Of a stretch of 55,661 nt of DNA, positions 27,377-35,596 are shown one piece after another. Source of the stretch: an uncultured Pseudomonadota bacterium (lineage in GTDB: Bacteria; Pseudomonadota; Alphaproteobacteria; RF32; CAG-239); assembly GCA_949295085.1 (NCBI GenBank), contig CASFJS010000007.1, positions 1 to 55,661 on the forward strand, given 5' to 3'. Numbering within the stretch: the stretch's first letter is position 1; each line of letters opens with the position of its first letter. A program made the position numbers and the translations under genes. The notes below the pieces were generated by a model. It saw only the letters and a list, made by a program, of their open reading frames with translations, was not told the DNA's origin and ran no database searches.

Positions 27377-28689
27377 TTATCCGTCAAACGCACGATGGCT
27401 TCTTCAATCCGGCGCGATTTAATCTGCGGAATTTTGATTTTTAAGCGCCCGTATTGCAGTTTGACATTCTTTTTATTTTGCGGAATATTGTCCATCAATG
27501 CGAACAAAAAACCGGCAAAAGTCGTACAATCGTTCGGCGGAAGTTTGACCTTGAGCGCAGCCGACACTTCTTTGGGAGATGCCGCACCTTTAATCAGCCA
27601 GGTATTGTCATCAAGCTTTTCGACCATTGGTTCTTCCGGAGGTATAACCGTATCGTTACCGAGCTCGCCGACCAGTTCTTCCAAAAGATCCCTCATTGTT
27701 ACAATACCCGTAATGCTGCCGTATTCATCAACGACCACGGCAAAGTGATTGCGGCTTTTTTGCATATTGATAAACAACTCGTCAATATGCAGCGTATCAA
27801 TGGCAACCTGAGCCGGTTTAACGGCTTTTTTGATAATATCTTCTTCGCCATATTGTTTATATTTGAAATAGTCTTTAATCGTGATAACACCAATAACGTT
27901 ATCTTTGGTATGACGATAGACCGGATAAACGGAATAACGGGTTTTGACCATTATCTTTTCCCACTTTTGTTTGGTGTCATCGGCATTCAAAAAAGCAACA
28001 TCCAAACGATAAGTCATGACATCGCGCACCCGCTTGTCGTCAAACTCAAATACATTGTTGAGCATTTTCTTTTCGATATCGTCAATACCGCCGCCCTCGC
28101 TGCAAGCATCAATCATAATGCGCACTTCTTCTTCGGTAACCTTGCGGTTTTCAACATTCGGGTTAATGCCGATAAGGCGCAGAACCGTGTTGGTCGAGGC
28201 CGTCAAGAACCAGATTAACGGTGTGGAAACCGCGGCAATGGCATATAAAAACCACGATACGGCCAAAGAGATTTTCTCAGGATTTTTCATGGCAATCCGT
28301 TTGGGCACAATCTCGCCCAAAATCAGGGTAACGTACGACAAAATGAGCGTGATACCGACAACCGCCAGAACATCAAGTTTGGACGGTGCGATCGTCACGC
28401 CGCAGGAAATCAGCCAGTCAACCACTTTATCCGAAAAATTATCGGCGGCAAAAGCGCTGCCCAAAAAACCAGCCAAAGTAACACCGACCTGAATGGTAGC
28501 CAAAAACTTGGCCGGCTGCACCGTCAGCGACAGCAAGCGTTTGGCACGGCGATCGCCCTGATCGGCCATTTTGCCGAGTTTGTTGTTATTGACGGAAATA
28601 ACGGCAATTTCGGCGCCGGCGAAAACGGCATTAAAAAAAATCAGCAACAATTGAAAAAGCAATAATTCAAGCGTGGAGTATTCTGACAT
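27373..28689 (-). CDS. CNNM/CBS-domain membrane protein (HlyC/CorC family)
   Basis: This 438-residue protein has an N-terminal CNNM domain with about four membrane segments (LLLFQLLLIFFNAVFAGAEI, LGEIVPKRIAMKNPE). A CBS pair (VRDVMTYRLDVAFL, YGSITGIVTMRDLLEELVG) and the C-terminal CorC/HlyC domain (LIKGAASPKEVSAALKV) follow. Family members are linked to Mg/Co transport or resistance, though older annotation calls them hemolysins; there is no sign of toxin function here. Single gene; its 3' end overlaps that of the deacylase gene by 4 nt. Confidence 0.92.
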   Translation of the reverse strand: MSEYSTLELLLFQLLLIFFNAVFAGAEIAVISVNNNKLGKMADQGDRRAKRLLSLTVQPAKFLATIQVGVTLAGFLGSAFAADNFSDKVVDWLISCGVTIAPSKLDVLAVVGITLILSYVTLILGEIVPKRIAMKNPEKISLAVSWFLYAIAAVSTPLIWFLTASTNTVLRLIGINPNVENRKVTEEEVRIMIDACSEGGGIDDIEKKMLNNVFEFDDKRVRDVMTYRLDVAFLNADDTKQKWEKIMVKTRYSVYPVYRHTKDNVIGVITIKDYFKYKQYGEEDIIKKAVKPAQVAIDTLHIDELFINMQKSRNHFAVVVDEYGSITGIVTMRDLLEELVGELGNDTVIPPEEPMVEKLDDNTWLIKGAASPKEVSAALKVKLPPNDCTTFAGFLFALMDNIPQNKKNVKLQYGRLKIKIPQIKSRRIEEAIVRLTDN

Positions 28690-28879
28690 AGACCCTCTGA
28701 TAAAGTTATCTCTAAATGTTTAGTTTAGAATAAAATAGTTAGTACAATGTTAATATTGTGATGAAAAAAGACAACAAGCAATTGTTTTTTGGCGGTTAAA
28801 AGACTTTTTATAATTTTTTTGAAAATTTTGCTTGAGTTCTCAAAAAAATATGTTATTACTATCAACCGTTACAAAATGT

Positions 28880-28956
28880 CGGATTGTAGTTCAGCCTGGT
28901 AGAACGCTTCGTTCGGGACGAAGAGGTCGCTGGTTCGAGTCCAGTCAATCCGACCA
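28880..28956 (+). tRNA. tRNA-Pro (anticodon CGG)
   Basis: A full 77-nt cloverleaf. Acceptor CGGATTG (28880-28886) pairs with CAATCCG (28946-28952), and CCA is encoded. Anticodon stem CTTCG/CGAAG carries loop TTCGGGA, giving anticodon CGG. The T-arm is CTGG-TTCGAGT-CCAG. It strongly resembles known bacterial tRNA-Pro(CGG) genes. A terminator follows, and its 3' 25 nt recur 242 bp downstream. Confidence 0.97.
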
Positions 28957-28963
28957 ATTAGGG

Positions 28964-28987
28964 ACTGCCGCAAAGGCAGTTTTTTTG
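28964..28987 (+). terminator. Terminator of tRNA-Pro
   Basis: ACTGCC (28964-28969), 5-nt loop, GGCAGT (28975-28980), then a T-run, starting 8 nt after the tRNA. Confidence 0.8.
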
Positions 28988-29020
28988 ATTTTGAACCAGC
29001 GACCTCGATAGAGGCTCGAG

Positions 29021-29054
29021 GACAAAAACAACCGTTGCTCCGGTTGTTTTTGTC
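29021..29054. repeat. Perfect 13-bp inverted repeat (terminator-like hairpin)
   Basis: GACAAAAACAACC (29021-29033), 8-nt loop, GGTTGTTTTTGTC (29042-29054). It lies in the 364-nt gene-free stretch 28957-29320 between tRNA-Pro and the AnmK-like gene. It may be a bidirectional terminator of a lost gene. Confidence 0.6.
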
Positions 29055-29066
29055 ACAAGAGGCGAA

Positions 29067-29119
29067 GTTTGGTTAGATTTTTGAGCCGGTATGCGCCGGC
29101 GATAAAAATCTTAACAAAC
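29067..29119. repeat. Long imperfect hairpin
   Basis: GTTTGGTTAGATTTTT (from 29067) pairs with AAAAATCTTAACAAAC (to 29119) over 16 positions with two mismatches, and an inner GCCGG/CCGGC pair closes the top. It is a ~53-nt extended hairpin between tRNA-Pro and its 3' duplicate. No coding capacity. It could be an element-end structure or a regulatory RNA. Confidence 0.5.
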
Positions 29120-29173
29120 GAGTGACCGACGCGCGGTTGGTGAGCCATCAGGCGAACCTACCAAGCCAGAGAA

Positions 29174-29198
29174 GGTTCGAGTCCAGTCAATCCGACCA
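29174..29198 (+). repeat. Exact copy of the tRNA-Pro 3' end (att-like site)
   Basis: GGTTCGAGTCCAGTCAATCC then GACCA is identical to 28932-28956 (T-arm plus acceptor plus CCA). Flanks on both sides differ, and no other tRNA part is present, so it is not a second tRNA gene. Integrases that target tRNA 3' ends leave exactly this kind of duplicated target, so the 242-bp interval may be a collapsed integrative element. Confidence 0.7.
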
Positions 29199-29320
29199 CT
29201 CAAAAGTAAAAAAGCTGCCTTTTACGGCGTTTTTTTTTGCGTTTTTTGAACCAGTGATTGACGCGCGATTGCTGGTATGCCCGAAATGCTTGGCCGGAGG
29301 CGGCAACATTTTTATCGGTG

Positions 29321-30604
29321 TTACTTTTGTACGGTTTTCCGCTGCCAACCTTTGGCGGCTAAGTTAATTCTGTCGGTCAGAGGTCCGGAACCGCGGCCCG
29401 GCATGGCAATGCGGCCGCAAACAATACTCTTGCCGGCACGGAGAGTCTCCGGTAAGTCCCAGGCCCTGTTTTCAAGCTTGTACCGCGCCATATCGGCAAA
29501 TAAGCGTGCTTCCATGGAATCGCCGAAAACCGAGCCACGAATAACCGGCGGCCGGGCAAAGCGCCGTAACAGGCCGGCAAATTGTTTGCGGTGTTCGGGC
29601 AAAACATAGCCTGCGCCGGAGAGTAAATCTGCAAAACTTTGGCGAACAACCGGATTCTTCCACCCGCCACCAAACAGAATCATTTGCGGCGGTATCGTGA
29701 TATCCTGTGCAAGCAGCGTCAAGGCCTGCACGGCGATATAAGCGGCAAAATATTCAAACGTATGGACGGCATCCGTCCAAGCCATGTTTTTATTCGCAAC
29801 GTATTGAAAAACCTTGTCCTTGTAATAATAGGCCGGATCACCGGATTTGGGCAGCGGCGTTTCGTAATACCGGCGTCCGATATCAAATAAACCCTGCAGC
29901 AATTCTTTATCCAAATTTCCCGCTTGGCCGTATTGACCGTCTTTATCAAAAAGTTCGGCCGTATGGCGGCGAATATAATTGTCGGTATATTCGTTAAACG
30001 GACCGGCGTCGGCGCTGATTTGCGCCATACCGTTGTTAACAACGGCAAAATTTGAGGTGTTGCCGCCGTTGTAATAGCAACCGTCTCCTTCAATCATCGC
30101 GATATGTGCATTATGCAGCGGAGCCAGAGGTGCGGCATCAAAACCGGCCATCAGCAGTGCCGAGCGAAAATCATAAACCACCGGAATTCCGGTCAAATCC
30201 GCCAACATCTGTCCGGAACCGATTTGCAGCGTATAGGGCTCGCTGCCATCGGCCAACGCTTTGGACGGGGGATTGTGATCCAGCGTTTTGCCATGGAAGC
30301 CGATGGCGTCAATATCTGTCTTGTCAACACCGTTTTGCCACAGCATTTCATCAACGCATTCGGCAATCTGACGGACGTAATCATCATGCAGACTTGCAAA
30401 ATCGGGTAAAGCTTCAATCTCGGCCCCGCTTTTGTTAAAGACCTGCGCGCGGAGTTCTTCCATACGGTTTTGCATCTCTTTGGTATAGGGGCGACTTGAG
30501 CGGCAGATATCGCGTATTTTATCGTTATCAAATTCGGTCAGCACCAAATCGATGGCATCCATGGAGTTGCCGGTCATGTTGCCGATGATGTGGTATTTGG
30601 TCAT
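29321..30604 (-). CDS. anmK: Anhydro-N-acetylmuramic acid kinase-like protein
   Basis: The family phosphorylates and opens 1,6-anhydroMurNAc for peptidoglycan recycling. This member has 427 residues against ~370 in typical AnmK. Recognisable ASKHA-kinase blocks are GNMTGNSMDAIDLVL, IGFHGKTLDHNP, VVYDFRSALL and LFGGGWKNPVV. The metal/phosphate block reads DAGPFNEYTDNYIRRH where AnmK usually has a D-T-G-P-x-N-x-x-x-D pattern, so substrate preference may be shifted. The start at 30604 follows a strong GGAGGG; an in-frame upstream ATG at 30625 has no such site. Confidence 0.83.
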   Translation of the reverse strand: MTKYHIIGNMTGNSMDAIDLVLTEFDNDKIRDICRSSRPYTKEMQNRMEELRAQVFNKSGAEIEALPDFASLHDDYVRQIAECVDEMLWQNGVDKTDIDAIGFHGKTLDHNPPSKALADGSEPYTLQIGSGQMLADLTGIPVVYDFRSALLMAGFDAAPLAPLHNAHIAMIEGDGCYYNGGNTSNFAVVNNGMAQISADAGPFNEYTDNYIRRHTAELFDKDGQYGQAGNLDKELLQGLFDIGRRYYETPLPKSGDPAYYYKDKVFQYVANKNMAWTDAVHTFEYFAAYIAVQALTLLAQDITIPPQMILFGGGWKNPVVRQSFADLLSGAGYVLPEHRKQFAGLLRRFARPPVIRGSVFGDSMEARLFADMARYKLENRAWDLPETLRAGKSIVCGRIAMPGRGSGPLTDRINLAAKGWQRKTVQK

Positions 30605-30838
30605 AAAGTTCCCTCCGGTTATCAATTATTTATGTGATAACACAGTAATGGTAAATAAAAAACAAAAACATCATTTATGCCTCTCGTCCTTGCGACGAAA
30701 GATGGAGTGAAAACCCGACAACCGTTTAATTTTCCGGTATCATACTCGTCTTAACTTATTTGTGATTTAGCACTTGCTTTTGTCTGGGTTTTATTTTTAA
30801 CTATTTGTATAATCAACCGCAAAAATTTAGGACAAATC

Positions 30839-31753
30839 ATGACAAATGACTTTACCGATTTACTGCTTAACTGGAACATCAATGCCGCTGATTTAACATT
30901 GTTGCATGACGGCGCGGACAACAGGGTTTATCTGGTTGTCAGCGAAAATAAAAAATATGTTTTGCGGCAAAGTAAGCGTCCGAAGAACTCTCAAGATATC
31001 GAATTTGAATTGGGATTGGCGGAATCTCTGGCTTCTCAGGGAATCCCCGCACCAAAACCTTTCCGCACCCGAGAGAACTCATTGGCCGTTTTCGGTGACG
31101 GTGTCTGTTGTCTGTTTACTCTTTGCCACGGTAAAAAGCTGATTACAGATAAAGCTCATCTGCCGCCCTGCCCGCTGGCTTTTAATGCCGGAAAAATGCT
31201 GGCACGGTTTCATAACGCCGCGCGGAACTTTATTTATACGTCCACACCATCGCGGCACATGACCAGCGAGTTGGAGCGCGCCCTATCCTTGCGACAGGAA
31301 TTTGTCGCCCATTATGACGGCGGCGAAGAATTTATCGACGAGGTACAGAAAATATTGACGACAGCGGTCGTACAAAAACAGCCCGACGGTATTATTCATA
31401 ACGATTTTCGGGCACAAAACCTGTTGTTTGAACAAGACGCGGTTGCCGCCATACTCGATTTTGACTGGTCATGCCCCGGTAACACGCTCAAAGATCTCGG
31501 TCATGCTCTGGCGGAATGGTCTTATCCGGATGGTGCCGGGCGGCACAATCCCGCTGTCTTTAAGGCTTTTCTTGACGGCTATGTTTCCGTTGTGCCGGAT
31601 GTTAACCAATCCGAATTGGCTTTTTGGATACGGTTTTCCTGTTTGTCCGATGCGGCCACTTATTTTTGCGACAGTCTGCCTGATTCGGCGGCAAAGCAGC
31701 CCATGCTCTCTTATATGTACCAAAAATACCGTTATTTCAGTCTAAATAAATAG
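30839..31753 (+). CDS. Aminoglycoside phosphotransferase/homoserine kinase-like kinase
   Basis: A 304-residue protein-kinase-fold small-molecule kinase. The N-lobe has LHDGADNRVYLVVSE and KKYVLRQSKRP (ATP-binding Lys). The catalytic loop is HNDFRAQNLLF and the metal-binding Asp is in ILDFDWSCPG. These mark the APH/ChoK/ThrB2 superfamily; the real substrate cannot be told. Stand-alone gene, convergent with feoB and overlapping it by 12 nt. AGGA precedes the ATG by about 7 nt. Confidence 0.85.
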   Translation: MTNDFTDLLLNWNINAADLTLLHDGADNRVYLVVSENKKYVLRQSKRPKNSQDIEFELGLAESLASQGIPAPKPFRTRENSLAVFGDGVCCLFTLCHGKKLITDKAHLPPCPLAFNAGKMLARFHNAARNFIYTSTPSRHMTSELERALSLRQEFVAHYDGGEEFIDEVQKILTTAVVQKQPDGIIHNDFRAQNLLFEQDAVAAILDFDWSCPGNTLKDLGHALAEWSYPDGAGRHNPAVFKAFLDGYVSVVPDVNQSELAFWIRFSCLSDAATYFCDSLPDSAAKQPMLSYMYQKYRYFSLNK

Positions 31754-34099
31754 CTGAGCCGCTTGGTAGATAACAAATGCTACCAACCAGGCAATCAGGC
31801 ATTGCAGCAAAACAATCATCAAAGCATAGCGCGTGCCGAGCTCTTTTCTGACCGTGGCCACCGCGGCAACACAAGGCGTGTACAGCAGCGAAAAAACCAA
31901 AAAGGCATAAGCGCTCAACGGTGTTAATAATGTCGGCAACAGGTCAATGCGACCCTCCAGCAAAACACCCAAGGTGCTGACGACGCTCTCTTTGGCGGCA
32001 AAGCCGCTTAAAAAAGCCGTCGACAGGCGCCAATCATCAATACCGAGCGGCACAAACAGCGGCGTTATCAGACTACCGATTGAGCTCAAAATGCTGTCGG
32101 CAGAATCGGCAACGACGTTCAGGCGGGCATCAAACGAGCTCAAAAACCAGATAACGATGGTGGCAATAAAAATAATCGTAAAAGCTTTGGTGATAAAATA
32201 TTTGGCTTTATAATAAATCAGCCGCCAGATATTCTTGAGCCCCGGCAGGCGGTAGTTGGGCAGCTCCATGACAAAAGGCACCGCCTCGCCGCGAAACAAC
32301 GTCGACTTGAAAATAAGAGCCAGCATCAGCCCGACGACAATGCCCAAAAGATACAGACTGATGATAACCAAAGTCTGGTATTGATTGAAAAACGCCGCCG
32401 TCAGCAAAACATATATCGGCAATTTGGCGGTACAACTCATAAACGGTGTCAACATAATGGTCATTTTGCGGTCGCGTTCCGAAGGCAGCGTCCGCGCCGC
32501 CATAATCGCCGGCACCGAGCAGCCGAAACCGATTAACATCGGCACAAAACTGCGGCCGGACAAACCGACTTTGCGCAAAAGCTTGTCCATAAAAAAGGCC
32601 ACCCGCGCCATATAGCCGCTGTCTTCAAGCAAGGATAAAAAGAAAAACAACAACACAATTACCGGCAAAAAGCTCAAGACGCTACCGACGCCGGCAAAAA
32701 TACCGTCAACAATAAAGGATATGACCACCGGATTCATGCCGTAAACCGTCAGCCCTTGTCGCACGGTCTCACCCAAGGTGCCGATGAGCGTTTCAACCCA
32801 TTCGGACAGATAAGTGCCGAACGGCCCGAAAGACAGATAAAATATCAGCGCCATCAGCCCTAAAAATACCGGCAAAGCGGTAAAACGTCCGGTTAAAATG
32901 CGGTCAAGATTTTCGCTGCGGGCACGTTCTTTGCTCTGTTCCGGTTTGAAAACACAGGTGCGACACAAATCATCAATAAACGCAAAGCGCATGTCGGCCA
33001 TAGCCGCCTCACGATCCATGCCGCAGTCGGCCTCCATCTGGGCGACAATTTTTTCAATCATGCGGCTATGCTCTTTGTCCAGTCGCAGAGTTTGCGCCAT
33101 CGGGGCGTCGCCTTCGGTCAGCTTTGAGGCGGCAAAGCGCAGCGGCACGCCGGCTTTGGCGGCATCTTGTTCGATTAAATGGGCAATGGAATGAATACAG
33201 CGATGAACGGCGCCGTCGTCTTTGCCGCCGCAGGAACAGAAATCAACCTTGTCCGGAATCTCGCGGCAACGGGCGACATTGACGGCATGCTCAACCAGCT
33301 CGCGTACCCCCTCGTTCTTGACCGCGGAAATCGGAATAACCGGAACACCCAAAGCGGCCTCCAGACGGTTGATATCTATGGCGGCACCGTTTAGGCGGAT
33401 CTCGTCCATCATATTTAAGGCGACAACCATCGGTATGCGCAAATCCAAAAGCTGTAATGTCAAAAACAAACTGCGCTCAATGCCGGAGGTATCAATAATA
33501 TTTATGATGGCATCCGGACGGCTCTTTAGTAAAAAATCGCGGGTAACCAGCTCTTCTTTGGAATAAGGCGATAATGAGTAAATCCCCGGAAGATCGGTCA
33601 CGCTAATGTCCGGCCGGCCGCGGATGATACCGTCGGCACGGTCTACGGTAACGCCCGGAAAATTACCGACATGCTGATTAGCGCCGGTCAGCTGGTTAAA
33701 TAACGTGGTTTTGCCGCTGTTTTGGTTGCCGATTAAGGCAAAATTTATCGGGGTGCCTTCGGGAATGATTTGACCGCCGCGTTTGAGATGTAAGTTGCAA
33801 GCCTCGCCCCGGCGTCCGGCCTCGCTGATGAAAGGCGGACGGGTAATCACGGCGGCAGGCCTTGTCTTGCGGATATCTTTAATTTCAATACCGGCAGCGT
33901 CTTTTTTACGCAAGCTCAACTCATAGCCGCGCAGTTTGAACTCCAGCGGATCGCCCAGCGGCGCGGTTTTGACCAAGGTAACCTCGGTGCCCGGGGTCAG
34001 GCCCATTTCCAATAAATGTCTTCTCAGTGAATCTTTATTGCCTTTGACCTCGGCCACGGTGGCCGTTTTTCCCTTGGGGAGTTCGTCTAAAGTCGCCAT
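31742..34099 (-). CDS. feoB: FeoA-FeoB fusion, ferrous iron transporter
   Basis: A 785-residue Fe(II) importer. Residues 1-~75 are a FeoA SH3-like domain (LLEMGLTPGTEVTLVKTAPL). The GTPase domain follows, with G1 GNQNSGKTTLFNQLTG (near 123), G3 DLPGIYSLSPYS (near 168) and G4 in VVALNMMDE. A helical linker then leads to the FeoB membrane core (VGLSGRSFVPMLIGFGCSVP, PFMSCTAKLPIYVLLTAAFF, SGFAAKESVVSTLGVL). It lies 37 nt after csoR and is probably co-transcribed with metallothionein and csoR. No feoC is seen. Confidence 0.95.
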   Translation of the reverse strand: MATLDELPKGKTATVAEVKGNKDSLRRHLLEMGLTPGTEVTLVKTAPLGDPLEFKLRGYELSLRKKDAAGIEIKDIRKTRPAAVITRPPFISEAGRRGEACNLHLKRGGQIIPEGTPINFALIGNQNSGKTTLFNQLTGANQHVGNFPGVTVDRADGIIRGRPDISVTDLPGIYSLSPYSKEELVTRDFLLKSRPDAIINIIDTSGIERSLFLTLQLLDLRIPMVVALNMMDEIRLNGAAIDINRLEAALGVPVIPISAVKNEGVRELVEHAVNVARCREIPDKVDFCSCGGKDDGAVHRCIHSIAHLIEQDAAKAGVPLRFAASKLTEGDAPMAQTLRLDKEHSRMIEKIVAQMEADCGMDREAAMADMRFAFIDDLCRTCVFKPEQSKERARSENLDRILTGRFTALPVFLGLMALIFYLSFGPFGTYLSEWVETLIGTLGETVRQGLTVYGMNPVVISFIVDGIFAGVGSVLSFLPVIVLLFFFLSLLEDSGYMARVAFFMDKLLRKVGLSGRSFVPMLIGFGCSVPAIMAARTLPSERDRKMTIMLTPFMSCTAKLPIYVLLTAAFFNQYQTLVIISLYLLGIVVGLMLALIFKSTLFRGEAVPFVMELPNYRLPGLKNIWRLIYYKAKYFITKAFTIIFIATIVIWFLSSFDARLNVVADSADSILSSIGSLITPLFVPLGIDDWRLSTAFLSGFAAKESVVSTLGVLLEGRIDLLPTLLTPLSAYAFLVFSLLYTPCVAAVATVRKELGTRYALMIVLLQCLIAWLVAFVIYQAAQLFI

Positions 34100-34136
34100 C
34101 TCTCGTCCTTATAAAAATTGTGCTTTTATATTCATT

Positions 34137-34409
34137 CTAATCGTCAAACCGATCAAACAATGCTTTGAGCTCGGCAATTTTTTTGTCTTTATCCGCGGTT
34201 GAGGCAAAAGACTGCGCCACACAATGTTGCAGGTGTTTTTGCAAGATATTGGATTCAACCGCCTTGACCGCCGAACGCACGGCACGCAGCTGGCTGATAA
34301 TATCCGGACAATAACGCCCGTCTTCTATCATTTTTTTGATACCCTCTATTTGCCCGGCAATGCGGTTCAGACGGGGGATATTTTCAATATGACTGGGGTG
34401 TTGTTCCAT
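34137..34409 (-). CDS. csoR: CsoR-family metal-sensing repressor (copper-type ligand set)
   Basis: A 90-residue all-helical repressor of the CsoR/RcnR/FrmR family. The ligand residues Cys34 (RYCPDI), His59 and Cys63 (KHLQHCV) have the spacing of the Cu(I) sensor CsoR (C-H-C). RcnR and FrmR use other residues at the third position. It sits between the metallothionein gene and feoAB in one leftward operon, with AAGGAG before the ATG. The operator is likely the G-tract inverted repeat upstream of the metallothionein gene. Copper as ligand is inferred from the residues only. Confidence 0.9.
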   Translation of the reverse strand: MEQHPSHIENIPRLNRIAGQIEGIKKMIEDGRYCPDIISQLRAVRSAVKAVESNILQKHLQHCVAQSFASTADKDKKIAELKALFDRFDD

Positions 34410-34434
34410 AATCTCTCCTTAAAATACACGCCGC

Positions 34435-34462
34435 GGCCGGACAAATTTTATGCTGTCCGGCC
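34435..34462 (-). promoter_or_regulatory. GC-rich hairpin between metallothionein and csoR
   Basis: GGCCGGACA (34435-34443) and TGTCCGGCC (34454-34462) form a perfect 9-bp stem with a 10-nt loop. There is no T-run on the minus strand, so it is more likely an mRNA processing or stability element, or a weak attenuator, separating the small upstream gene from csoR-feoAB. Confidence 0.6.
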
Positions 34463-34477
34463 GAGAGGTTTCAGTGA

Positions 34478-34657
34478 TTATTTTTTGCTGCCGCAGGTGC
34501 ACTCGGGACAGCATTTGTTGTCCTCGGTGCAGTGGCAGTCATCGCCACAGGTGCAGTGTTCGCCGCAACAACAGCCTTTGCCGTTTTTGCCGCACTGGCA
34601 ATTATCGCCGCACTGGCAATTTTCACATTTGCAATCCGGATTTTTACATTTGCTCAT
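34478..34657 (-). CDS. Metallothionein-like cysteine-rich small protein
   Basis: A 59-residue protein with 18 Cys and 2 His, mainly in C-x-C and CC arrangements (NPDCKCENCQCGDNCQCG, GCCCGEHCTCGDDCHC). It is highly charged and has no signal peptide, consistent with a cytoplasmic thiolate metal buffer. The ATG at 34657 has AAAGGAG 6-12 nt upstream; a longer TTG-started reading adds six residues across that site and is unlikely. It is the first gene of the presumed MT-csoR-feoAB operon, directly behind a promoter with a CsoR-type operator. Metal preference is unknown; Cu(I) or Zn/Cd would fit. Confidence 0.87.
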   Translation of the reverse strand: MSKCKNPDCKCENCQCGDNCQCGKNGKGCCCGEHCTCGDDCHCTEDNKCCPECTCGSKK

Positions 34658-34676
34658 CTTTTTCTCCTTTGTCAAA

Positions 34677-34728
34677 TATACCCTTTGCGGGTATACTTAT
34701 ACATATACCCCCTACATGTATAAGTCAA
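34677..34728 (-). promoter_or_regulatory. Promoter with CsoR-type operators upstream of metallothionein-csoR-feoAB
   Basis: On the minus strand TTGACT (34728-34723), a 17-nt spacer and TATGTA (34705-34700) form a promoter. The spacer contains GTAGGGGGTA, a G-tract typical of CsoR/RcnR operators, inside a perfect 9-bp inverted repeat CTTATACAT/ATGTATAAG (34696-34704 and 34716-34724). A second site TATACCC-n5-GGGTATA (34677-34695) covers the start region. Two operators bracketing the -10 suggest tight repression. Confidence 0.7.
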
Positions 34729-34749
34729 GCATTTTATCAACAAAATTCA

Positions 34750-35016
34750 CTATCGCAGCTGGCTATCTTTGCTGCCGCGGCGGTTATAAAGGCTGACAGC
34801 CTTGTTTTGCTTGTCGGCTTCTTCCTGACAGGCCAAACATAATCTGACCCCCGGCATGGCGCGGCGTCTGGCTTCGGGAATAGGCTCGCCGCATTCTTCG
34901 CAAAATTCCAGACTCTCTCCGGCGGGAACATTTTTGCGTGCCCGCGCAATTTCGTCATTTAACGAATCTTCTATTTGTTGATTGACCGCATTGTCACCGG
35001 CCCATCCGACCGCCAT
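34750..35016 (-). CDS. TraR/DksA-family zinc-finger protein (YbiI-like)
   Basis: An 88-residue short member of the TraR/DksA family. The C4 zinc finger is FCEECGEPIPEARR...LCLAC, preceded by a helical arm (IEDSLNDEIARARKNVP). It lacks the long coiled coil of full DksA. Short relatives include YbiI and phage/plasmid TraR, which bind the RNA polymerase secondary channel; whether this one does is unknown. An AGGAA site precedes the start. It lies upstream of, and probably separate from, the metallothionein promoter. Confidence 0.88.
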   Translation of the reverse strand: MAVGWAGDNAVNQQIEDSLNDEIARARKNVPAGESLEFCEECGEPIPEARRRAMPGVRLCLACQEEADKQNKAVSLYNRRGSKDSQLR

Positions 35017-35034
35017 TGTTTGTTCCTTTCTTAA

Positions 35035-35508
35035 TTAATGGTGCACAATATCTGCCAGGTGAAATTTAATCACTTTAGCCAAATCATCAAGCGAGGTTTC
35101 GACCTGAAAACCAACCTTGCCGGCGCTGAAAATGATGGTGGCAAAAGCGGCTGCCGAAGCATCAATCGTGGTGGTAAAAAATTTTTTCATACCAATTGGC
35201 GAACAACCGCCGTGAATATAGCCGGTCAGCGGCAGGAGCGCTTTTTGCGGCAGCATATCAACGGCTTTTTCATTGACCGCCGCGGCGGCTTTTTTCAAAT
35301 CAAGCCCGGCGGCAACCGGAATCATAAACACATAATGCCGACCGGATTTGGCAACCGTCACCAGCGTTTTAAACACTTGTGCCGGATTTTGGTTTAATGC
35401 CGCGGCCACCTCGACCCCGCTTACGGCTTTGGCCGGATTATAGGTATAATGTTTATAGTCTGCGCCGGCTTTGTCCAGCATCCGCATAACATTGGTTTTG
35501 AGTTCCAT
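35035..35508 (-). CDS. ybaK: Cys-tRNA(Pro) deacylase
   Basis: A 157-residue YbaK that clears Cys mischarged on tRNA-Pro. Characteristic blocks are AAALNQNPAQVFKTLV, LDLKKAAAAVNEK and GYIHGGCSPIGMKKFFTT, the last being the YbaK signature. The start at 35508 follows GGGAGG; a longer in-frame reading to 35604 has no good site. It lies 18 nt upstream of the DksA-like gene and may share a transcript with it. Confidence 0.92.
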   Translation of the reverse strand: MELKTNVMRMLDKAGADYKHYTYNPAKAVSGVEVAAALNQNPAQVFKTLVTVAKSGRHYVFMIPVAAGLDLKKAAAAVNEKAVDMLPQKALLPLTGYIHGGCSPIGMKKFFTTTIDASAAAFATIIFSAGKVGFQVETSLDDLAKVIKFHLADIVHH

Positions 35509-35596
35509 AAAGCCTCCCTGTTTGCGGGTTATTTTAGGCAAAAACGACCTAAAAGTAAAGCCCCGAAAGCACAAGGCTTTCAAGGGCTTCAAAAAA

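Noticed and set aside
27373..28689. Hemolysin
   Set aside because: The HlyC/CorC name is historical; domains are CNNM, CBS pair and CorC_HlyC, pointing to metal transport, with no toxin features.
29174..29198. Second tRNA-Pro gene
   Set aside because: Only the T-arm, acceptor and CCA are present; the upstream sequence cannot form D- or anticodon arms.
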